Positions 58,192 through 64,000 of a stretch of DNA of 64,000 nt are shown piece by piece (position 1 is the stretch's first letter; the number at the start of each line of letters is the position of its first letter). Source of the DNA: Desulfatibacillum sp. (GTDB lineage Bacteria > Desulfobacterota > Desulfobacteria > Desulfobacterales > SpSt-501); NCBI GenBank assembly GCA_020725555.1, contig DYEU01000010.1, forward strand, positions 138,980 to 202,979, given 5' to 3'. The translations under genes were made by a program, and so were the position numbers. The notes under the pieces are model-generated. The model searched no databases and was not told the origin of the DNA. It worked only from the letters and a program-made list of their open reading frames with translations.

Positions 58192-59163
58192 TCATTGAAT
58201 CACGATGTTCTCTTTTTTGGCAATCTCGCTTGCCCGCTTGAGCTCGCTTTCGATGAAGGCCTTGAGATCCGCCGGGCCGAGGTGCGCCGCGTTGAATCCG
58301 AGTTTGTTTAGGGCCTCGACGACGGCGGGATCGGCGAGGGCCTTGGCGACGGCACGGTCCATCTTCTGGATCACGGCCGGGGGCGTCTTGGCCGGCGCGA
58401 CGAAAGCGAACCAGCCGGACATGACGACGGCGGGGTACCCCTTTTCGGCGAAGGTGGGCACCGCGGCCATTTCGGGTAGCCGCCGGTCGGCGTAGGAGGC
58501 GAGCACGCGGAGATCGCCGGAGGCCACCTTGCCGGTGATCGCCGGGAGCGCGGTCACCAGGAAGTCGATGTGCCCGCCGAGGAGCGCGGTCACCCCGGGC
58601 GCCGATCCCTGGAAGGGCACGTGCTTGAACTGGATCCGCGCCGCGCTCTTGAAGAGCTCGCCCGAGAAATGGCCGAGGCTCCCCACGCCGGGCGAGCCGA
58701 AGTTGAGCGTGTTCGGGTTCGCGCGGGCATGCGCGATCAGCTCGTCGATCGTCCGGAAGCGCGAGTCGCCCTTCACGGCGAGCACGATGGGCTGGGTGAC
58801 GATGCGGCTGATCGGCTCAAAATCGGTGAGCACGTTGAAGGGGGTCTTTTCGTCGGCGGCCTGACGCAAGACGTGGGATAGGCTCAGCACCAGCAGGTTG
58901 TATCCGTCCGGCGGCGAGTTGGCGATCGTCTGCGCGGCCAGCAGCCCGCCCGAGCCGGGCTTGTTCAGGACCACCGTCTGCCCGCCGAGGTTCGCCGCAA
59001 TCTTGTCGTTCAGCGCCCGCACCACGATGTCGGTTTCCCCGCCGGCCGCGAAGCCGACGACCAGGTTGACCGGCTTTTCCGGCCACTCGGCCGCCCCGGC
59101 CGCAAGAGCCGCCCCGAGCAGCCCCGCGATCCCCAAGAACCCCATCCATGCGATCTTTCTCAT
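58192..59163 (-). CDS. tctC: Tripartite tricarboxylate transporter binding protein TctC
   Basis: A 323-residue periplasmic Bug-family binding protein with a signal peptide ending near GAAEWPEKP. PVNLVVGFAAGGETDIVVRAL, GQTVVLNKPGSGGLLAAQ and FGSPGVGSLGHFSGELF are the family pattern. Ligands of Bug proteins range from citrate to aromatic acids and amino-acid derivatives; here the context is an amidohydrolase. ATG 59163 has AAAGGAGG upstream. It follows tctA by 48 bases. Confidence 0.93.
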   Translation of the reverse strand: MRKIAWMGFLGIAGLLGAALAAGAAEWPEKPVNLVVGFAAGGETDIVVRALNDKIAANLGGQTVVLNKPGSGGLLAAQTIANSPPDGYNLLVLSLSHVLRQAADEKTPFNVLTDFEPISRIVTQPIVLAVKGDSRFRTIDELIAHARANPNTLNFGSPGVGSLGHFSGELFKSAARIQFKHVPFQGSAPGVTALLGGHIDFLVTALPAITGKVASGDLRVLASYADRRLPEMAAVPTFAEKGYPAVVMSGWFAFVAPAKTPPAVIQKMDRAVAKALADPAVVEALNKLGFNAAHLGPADLKAFIESELKRASEIAKKENIVIQ

Positions 59164-59211
59164 CCCTTCCTCCTTTCCGGGCTTGCCCCTGGGATCCCCG
59201 GGCTTCCCGCA

Positions 59212-60714
59212 TCAGTCGTTGTCCGCGAGGTATTTTTTCCGGCTCCGCATCCAGGGCAGGAGATTGGAGAGCAGCAGGAGCAGCGCGCCGGCGAGAAACG
59301 CGCCCGAAATCGGCCGGGTGAAGAACACCAGCGGGTTCCCGTTGAAGATGATCAGCGACTGCCGGAGCGCGTTTTCGAAGAGCGGCCCCAGGATCATGGC
59401 CAGGACGAGCGGGGCCATCTCGTAGTCGAGCTTGCGCAGGAGGTAGCCGAAGACGCCGAAGCCGAGCATCAGCCAGGTGTCGAGGAGGCTGTAGTTCACG
59501 CCGAACACGCCGATCAGGCAGAAGAGCAGGATGTAGGGGAAGAGCAGCGTGTAGCGCACCTTGAGGATCTGGACCCACAGCCCGATGAAGGGCAGGTTGA
59601 GCAGGAGCAGCATGCCGTTTCCGAGGTACATGCTGGCGATCGTCCCCCAGAACAGGGCGGGCTGCTCTTTCATGATCAGCGGTCCCGGCTGCAGCCCGTG
59701 GATCACCAGCGCTCCGAGCATCAGGGCCATGACGGCGTTGGTGGGGATCCCGATGGTGAGCAGCGGGATGAAGGCCCCGCCCGTGGCCGCGTTGTTCGCC
59801 GTCTCCGGCCCGGCGACACCGGCGATCGCCCCACGGCCGAAGGCCTCCGGTCGCGGCGAAAGCTTTTTCTCCATCGCGTACGAGGCAAACGAGGAGAGGA
59901 TCGCCCCGCCGCCGGGCAGGATGCCGAGAAAGAAGCCGAGAAAGGTGCCGCGGAAAATGGGGCCGAGGCTTTCCTTCCAGTCCTGCCGCGTGGGGAGCAA
60001 CCCCTTCAGCTTCACCGCGGCGATGCTTCGCTCCATGTTCTTTTCCACGTTCAGGAGCACCTCGGAGACGCCGAAGAGCCCCATGACGACGGGGATGATG
60101 CCGATGCCGTCGTCCAGCTCGAAGAAGCCGAAGGTGAAGCGGCTGCGGCCGGAAATCGTGTCGGTGCCGACGATCCCGAGCACGATGCCCAGGGCGGCCA
60201 TGACGAGCGCCTTGGAGATCGGCCCGTTGGCCAGGTAGACGAGAATGCACAGGCCGAGGACCATGAGCGAGAAGTACTCCGGGGGCCCGAACGTGAGCGC
60301 CAGGCGTGCCAGCGGCGGGGCGAGCAGGGCGAGCAGGAAGACGGTGATCGAGCCGCCGATGAAGGAGCCGAAGGCCGCGATCCCCAGGGCGGCCCCCGCC
60401 CGCCCTTGCTTGGCCATCTGGTGGCCGTCGATGCAGGTGACCACGCTGGCCGCCTCCCCGGGGATGTTCACCAGAATGGAGGTGGTCGAGCCGCCGTACA
60501 TCGCCCCGTAGTAAATGCCGGCGAGCATGATCAGGGCCGACTCGGGCGGGATGTAAAAGGTGCTCGGCAACAGCAGCGCGATCGCGCCGAGGGGGCCGAT
60601 TCCCGGGAGCACGCCGATCAGGGTGCCGACGAAGACGCCGACAAAGCAGAACAGGAGATTCATCGGCTGGAGGGCGACCCCGAAGCCTTGAAGCAGGTTT
60701 CCGATCACCTCCAT
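59212..60714 (-). CDS. tctA: Tripartite tricarboxylate transporter large subunit TctA
   Basis: A 500-residue, about twelve-helix permease. LIGVLPGIGPLGAIALLLPSTFYIPPESALIMLAGIYYGAMYGGSTTSILVNIPGE contains the duplicated PGxGPLxAIALLLP and GGSTTSILxNxPGE family motifs, and AGPETANNAATGGAFIPLLTIGIPTNAVMAL is the second half. It imports the acid bound by TctC using a cation gradient. It starts one base after the tctB stop. Confidence 0.94.
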   Translation of the reverse strand: MEVIGNLLQGFGVALQPMNLLFCFVGVFVGTLIGVLPGIGPLGAIALLLPSTFYIPPESALIMLAGIYYGAMYGGSTTSILVNIPGEAASVVTCIDGHQMAKQGRAGAALGIAAFGSFIGGSITVFLLALLAPPLARLALTFGPPEYFSLMVLGLCILVYLANGPISKALVMAALGIVLGIVGTDTISGRSRFTFGFFELDDGIGIIPVVMGLFGVSEVLLNVEKNMERSIAAVKLKGLLPTRQDWKESLGPIFRGTFLGFFLGILPGGGAILSSFASYAMEKKLSPRPEAFGRGAIAGVAGPETANNAATGGAFIPLLTIGIPTNAVMALMLGALVIHGLQPGPLIMKEQPALFWGTIASMYLGNGMLLLLNLPFIGLWVQILKVRYTLLFPYILLFCLIGVFGVNYSLLDTWLMLGFGVFGYLLRKLDYEMAPLVLAMILGPLFENALRQSLIIFNGNPLVFFTRPISGAFLAGALLLLLSNLLPWMRSRKKYLADND

Positions 60715-60715
60715 G

Positions 60716-61198
60716 TCAGAACAGCCATCCTTTCAGGCGATGGACCTCCAGGAGGCCGCCGGGGAATTGCACCTGGAGAAGGTATTGGAAAACCACGAGG
60801 CAGGCCAGGGCCGAGGAAACGGCGAGCAAGAGCGTGAGCCGCCAGCGGTGGGGGTGAATCGCCCGGAAGAGATAGATCAGGAGAAGCAGGGTGCAGAGGA
60901 AGAAACCGAGGTGGTTGAGGAGCAGCGTAAACCCGACCGGCCCGGCCAGCGTGAGGAGCACGCGCCGCGCGGCCCCCGGCTCTTCCCAGAAGGGGCCCGG
61001 CGGGGCCGGCCGCCTCCGGGCCATCGAGCTGGCGAGCAACCCCGCGGCGAAGAGGACGAGGAGCGCGCCGGCGAAGACGGCGATGAACCCGGGCCCCGGC
61101 GAGGCAAAGGAGCCGAACCCCAGCCGGAACCCCGAGAAGACGACATAGCCTCCCAGTGCGATCCAGAACGCCCCGAGCCAGCCGTCTCCGCGCTTCAT
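60716..61198 (-). CDS. tctB: Tripartite tricarboxylate transporter small subunit TctB
   Basis: A 160-residue protein with four hydrophobic helices (WLGAFWIALGGYVVFSGF, FIAVFAGALLVLFAAGLL, LGFFLCTLLLLIYLFRAI, LLAVSSALACLVVFQYLL), as in TctB. ATG 61198 overlaps the hydrolase stop (ATGA), and it is directly followed by tctA. With TctA it forms the membrane part of the importer. Confidence 0.88.
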   Translation of the reverse strand: MKRGDGWLGAFWIALGGYVVFSGFRLGFGSFASPGPGFIAVFAGALLVLFAAGLLASSMARRRPAPPGPFWEEPGAARRVLLTLAGPVGFTLLLNHLGFFLCTLLLLIYLFRAIHPHRWRLTLLLAVSSALACLVVFQYLLQVQFPGGLLEVHRLKGWLF

Positions 61199-62559
61199 GG
61201 CCTCCTCGGCGCCGCCTCCCGGCCGTTGGTGGACCTCTCGTCCTCGTCGGCGAGCCTCACGAGCGAGGCCGCAAGCAGCCTGAGGCCTTTCTCGATGTCT
61301 TCCCAGTCGGTCCATTCCGCCGGGTGGTGCCCGATCCCCTCCCGGCTGGGGAGAAAGATCATGCCCACCGGCGAATGCTCCGCGAGGTGCATCGCGTCGT
61401 GGCCCGTCCGGCTGGGCATCCGCAAGTAAGGGTAGCCCAGGGCTTCGGCGCAGGAGGCGATCGTCTCCAGGACAAGCGGGGAGACGGGGCGGGATTCGTC
61501 CTCCATGAGCGTTTCCACCTCCAGGGCGACCCCGCGCCGCCGGGCGGTCTCCTCGAAGGCGGCGCGGATCTCCGCCACGGGGATGGACTTCGGGAAATGG
61601 GCCCTCCCGCGCACCTCCAGGATCATCTCGCATTCGCCGGGGATGACGTTGATCGCCCCCGGGACCACGCGCAGGGCCCCCACGGTCCCCACGATGTCGC
61701 GGGTGTGGTAGCTGCGGCAGATGCGCTCGACGGCCAAAACGCCCTCGGCGGCGGCCGCGAGCGCGTCGCGCCGGCGGTCCATCGGGGTGCCGCCGGCATG
61801 GTCGGCCTGGCCCACGAAGCGCACGCGGTAACGGTAGGCGCCGACGATGTCGGTCACCAGCCCCAGGGGAACCTTCCGGTCGTAGAGCGTGCGGCCCTGT
61901 TCGACGTGCACCTCGACGAAGGCAAGGCAGCGGAAGTCCCCGGGCCGCACCGCGAGCAGCGCTTCGGGCGAGACCCCCATGGACCGCAGCGCCTCGGCGA
62001 GGGTCCGGCCTTCGGGGTCGCGCCGCTCCTCGAGCAGCCGGCGGCTCAGCCGGCCGCAAAGGCCCCGGCTGCCGATGCAGCTCAGGCCGAAGCGGTTCGG
62101 CTCCTCGGCGAGAAAGGAGATCACCTCGAGGCCCCGCCGGGTGACGATGCCCGCCTCCCGCAGCGCGCGCAGCACCTCGAGGCCTCCGAGCAGCCCGACC
62201 GCCCCGTCGAAGTGGCCGCCGTTTTCGACGCTGTCGGAGTGGGAGCCGGTGGCGACGCGCAGGCCCCCCTCCCTTCCCGGGCGGTAGCCGTGGATGTTCC
62301 CGGCGGGGTCCTCGTAGACTTCGAGACCGGCCGCGGCCATGCGCTCGCGGATGAAAGCGCGCCCCTGCCGATCGGCCTCGGAAAAGGCGAGTCTTCCGGA
62401 CCCGCCGCCGGCGGTGCGGCCGATGGCCGCGAAGGCCTCAAAATCCTCCTGCAGCCGCTCGAGGCGCACCGGGATCGGGAGAGGCTCGGACCGCGCGGGG
62501 TGGGCGGCAGCGGATCGGGAGGCGACGGGCAGGCCGGAGGCTGGGGGCAAGGAATTCAT
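61195..62559 (-). CDS. M20-family amidohydrolase (hydantoinase/carbamoylase, beta-ureidopropionase-like)
   Basis: A 454-residue zinc amidohydrolase. ATGSHSDSVENGGHFDGAVGLLGGLEVL provides the first His and bridging Asp, EEPNRFG the catalytic Glu/ligand, FVEVHVEQGRTL a His, FVGQADHAGGTPMDRR the lid, and RTGHDAMHLA the last His. The class hydrolyses N-carbamoyl amino acids, allantoate or ureidopropionate. It leads the operon with a TTT importer and a HutC-type regulator. ATG 62559 lacks a recognisable ribosome-binding site. The upstream leader is 79 percent AT over 61 bases, unlike the gene. Confidence 0.88.
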   Translation of the reverse strand: MNSLPPASGLPVASRSAAAHPARSEPLPIPVRLERLQEDFEAFAAIGRTAGGGSGRLAFSEADRQGRAFIRERMAAAGLEVYEDPAGNIHGYRPGREGGLRVATGSHSDSVENGGHFDGAVGLLGGLEVLRALREAGIVTRRGLEVISFLAEEPNRFGLSCIGSRGLCGRLSRRLLEERRDPEGRTLAEALRSMGVSPEALLAVRPGDFRCLAFVEVHVEQGRTLYDRKVPLGLVTDIVGAYRYRVRFVGQADHAGGTPMDRRRDALAAAAEGVLAVERICRSYHTRDIVGTVGALRVVPGAINVIPGECEMILEVRGRAHFPKSIPVAEIRAAFEETARRRGVALEVETLMEDESRPVSPLVLETIASCAEALGYPYLRMPSRTGHDAMHLAEHSPVGMIFLPSREGIGHHPAEWTDWEDIEKGLRLLAASLVRLADEDERSTNGREAAPRRP

Positions 62560-62577
62560 AATGGATGACTTTTATTT

Positions 62578-62606
62578 ATATAAGGAAAAACAGTATAATA
62601 TGACAA
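62578..62606 (-). promoter_or_regulatory. Second, gene-proximal promoter of the amidohydrolase operon
   Basis: Minus strand TTGTCA (62606-62601), 17-base spacer, TTATAT (62583-62578). The predicted transcript starts about 12 bases before ATG 62559. It is tandem with the stronger promoter at 62631-62659. Confidence 0.5.
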
Positions 62607-62625
62607 GTTATCTATATCTTTTTGC

Positions 62626-62645
62626 CGAAACTTATATCGGTTTCG
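62626..62645. promoter_or_regulatory. Inverted repeat over the -10 box of the amidohydrolase promoter
   Basis: CGAAAC (62626-62631), 8 bases, GTTTCG (62640-62645) form a 6-8-6 inverted repeat that overlaps the -10 box of the distal promoter. It may be an operator for the HutC-type regulator; the link is not proven. Confidence 0.45.
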
Positions 62646-62659
62646 CGAACCCCTGTCAA
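62631..62659 (-). promoter_or_regulatory. Distal promoter of the amidohydrolase-tct operon
   Basis: Minus strand TTGACA (62659-62654), 17-base spacer, TATAAG (62636-62631), a near-consensus sigma-70-type promoter about 65 bases from the start codon. Confidence 0.7.
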
Positions 62660-62718
62660 GCGTTTTCTTGACCGGCTCGCCGCCGGAAGCGCCGGCCGGG
62701 AGATCCGGGCAGGCCGGT

Positions 62719-64000
62719 TCACATGTTTTCGAGAACCTCGAGTCCGAGAAGCTCCAGCCCCCGTTTGAGGACGAGGGCGGTGGCGCGGATGAGCGCCAGG
62801 CGCGCGGCGGCGAGGCCGGCCGTCTCGGCCTGCAGGACCGCGTGGCGGTTGTAGAACTGGTTGAAGGCGCGCGCCGTGTTAAAGACGTGCACCGCAAGGC
62901 GCGCGGGGCTGAACTCGGCGGCAGCGGCGGCGACCTCTTCGGGGAACTGCAGGAGGTGGCGCAAGAGAAGCGTCTCCTCGGGATTCCCGAGCCGGCCGAA
63001 GTCGGCGCTTTCCTCGGCGATCCCGCGCTCGGCCGCCTTTTCGAGGATCCCGAAGATCCGGGCATAGGCGTACTGGCAATAGGGGCCGGTGAAGCCGTCG
63101 AAGGAGATCGACTCGGCGGGGTCGAAATGGATGCTCTGCGCGGGGCGCACCCGCAGGAGATAGAACTTGATCGCCCCCACGCCGATCGTCTCCGCCCGGC
63201 GGCGGATTTCCTCCGCCGCAAGCCGCCCCTCGGGGTCACGGCGGCGGATTTCCTCCGCGGCGAGCTCGACCATGCCCTCGATCAGGTCGTCGGCGTCGAC
63301 CACCTTCCCCTCGCGGGATTTCATCTTGCCCTCGGGGAGATAGACCATGCCGTAGGAGAGATGGCGGCAGGCCCGGGCCCAGGGGAACCCGAGCGCCTCG
63401 AGGATGGCGAAGAGGCACTGGAAGTGGTGCTCCTGCTCGCTGCCCACGACGTAGACCGAGGAGTCGAGGGCGTGCTCGGTCACCTTGCGAATGGCCGTCC
63501 CGATGTCCTGGGTGATGTAGAGGCTCGTCCCGTCGGGGCGCAGCACCGTGACCCGCTTCGGGGAGCCGTCCTTTTCCCGGCCGAAGGGTTTCTCCGGCAG
63601 CACGAAGACGGTGTTGCCGCGTTCGTCGCGCGTGAAGACCCCGCGGGCCAGGCCGTCGGCGATCACGTCTTTCCCGAGCTTGTACGTCTCGGACTCGTAG
63701 TAAACGACCTCGAAGCGCATGCCGAAGCGGCGGTAGGTCTCCGCGAAGCCTTCGTAGACCCAGCCGTTCATCGTTTTCCAGAGGGCGAGGATCTCGGGGT
63801 CGCCCGCCTCCCAGCGCTGGAGCATCTCCTGCACGGCCGGCTCAAGCGAGGGGTCCTTCTCGGCCTCGATCGCGTAGCGCACGTACCACGTGCCGACGAA
63901 ATGGTCGCCTTTCATCCCTGCGGAGGCGGGGGTGGCCCCCCCGGCGAAGCGCTGCCAGGCGAGCATGCTCTTGCAGATGTGCACCCCGCGGTCGTTGATC
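62719..64000 (-). CDS. argS: Arginyl-tRNA synthetase, C-terminal part (partial)
   Basis: The visible 427 residues run from inside the catalytic domain to the end. INDRGVHICKSMLAWQRF is the class Ia motif region after HIGH, SYGMVYLPEGKMKSREGKVVDADDL holds the KMSKS-equivalent KMKSREGK, and FDPAESISFDGFTGPYCQYAYARI is the ArgS-specific segment. A DALR anticodon-binding domain ends in LGLEVLENM. The N-terminus lies beyond the window. A 14-residue tandem duplication, AAEEIRRRDPEGRL/AAEEIRRR, is present about two thirds through; a 20-bp identical repeat 42 bases apart underlies it (63197-63216 and 63239-63258). Confidence 0.94.
   Translation of the reverse strand, partial: INDRGVHICKSMLAWQRFAGGATPASAGMKGDHFVGTWYVRYAIEAEKDPSLEPAVQEMLQRWEAGDPEILALWKTMNGWVYEGFAETYRRFGMRFEVVYYESETYKLGKDVIADGLARGVFTRDERGNTVFVLPEKPFGREKDGSPKRVTVLRPDGTSLYITQDIGTAIRKVTEHALDSSVYVVGSEQEHHFQCLFAILEALGFPWARACRHLSYGMVYLPEGKMKSREGKVVDADDLIEGMVELAAEEIRRRDPEGRLAAEEIRRRAETIGVGAIKFYLLRVRPAQSIHFDPAESISFDGFTGPYCQYAYARIFGILEKAAERGIAEESADFGRLGNPEETLLLRHLLQFPEEVAAAAAEFSPARLAVHVFNTARAFNQFYNRHAVLQAETAGLAAARLALIRATALVLKRGLELLGLEVLENM

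Noticed and set aside
1-64000. tRNA, rRNA, transposase, integrase or phage genes
   Set aside because: None was recognised by eye on either strand; absence of tRNA would need a covariance-model scan to be certain.

Overview
The window is a contiguous piece of a GC-rich Gram-negative chromosome. It carries an RND pump end, MotA/MotB, TatC, an MlaC-type protein and Lgt, and has very tight gene packing with many 4-bp ATGA/GTGA overlaps. DapL-type lysine synthesis, MetX/MetW with a two-CW regulator, LUD-type lactate oxidation, an Etf subunit with a ferredoxin extension, and many TRAP, TTT and Liv organic-acid importers fit a Desulfobacterota-like (deltaproteobacterial) organism living on small organic acids. 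That placement is an inference. No rRNA, tRNA, insertion sequence, prophage or CRISPR array was seen. All genes are protein-coding and appear intact except the two cut by the window edges.

Layout. 1-6.6 kb: RND pump end, a dehydrogenase fused to a CBS pair, motAB behind a sigma-28-like promoter, a MOSC protein, and a regulator-metX-metW operon. 6.9-15.7 kb: a J-domain protein, DUF4390-SDR-ilvD, comM, tatC with an unknown partner, mlaC-like and dapL. 15.8-24.2 kb: a livKHMGF importer continuing into a cupin and thiE, facing a thiW-ECF transporter whose two ATPases and T component form one polypeptide; an intrinsic terminator lies in the thiW leader. 24.2-30.3 kb: dctPQM-lutABC, a lactate/2-oxo-acid import and oxidation operon. 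30.4-43.8 kb: GAF-GGDEF protein, tyrosine phosphatase, HMG-CoA-lyase-like enzyme, lgt, SpoIIE-type phosphatase, a NitT/TauT-like ABC importer, hybrid histidine kinase, aminotransferase and tartrate/malate-type dehydrogenase.

43.8-46.8 kb holds the most unusual system: an ECF sigma factor, a membrane protein with an anti-sigma-like cytoplasmic tail and an external glycogen-binding-like (AMPK-beta/CBM48) domain, a small exported protein with a second such fold, an exported helical protein with a Gly/Pro tail, and a secreted Gly-rich repeat protein. The same promoter-like motif, TGTAAC-N16-CGTTG, precedes both the sigma gene and the Gly-rich gene. This suggests an autoregulated envelope regulon.

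46.8-56.2 kb is one long operon (gntR, GlcD-type dehydrogenase, TAXI-TRAP importer, etfB, etfA with two [4Fe-4S] sites, paaK, ACT). It resembles an electron-confurcating 2-hydroxyacid dehydrogenase coupled to an aryl-CoA ligase. The regulator is predicted to be leaderless with a perfect FadR-type palindrome in its first codons. argB follows divergently. 57.3-62.6 kb is a hydantoinase/carbamoylase-family amidohydrolase with a tripartite tricarboxylate transporter and a HutC-type regulator, driven from an AT-rich promoter island. argS is cut by the right edge.
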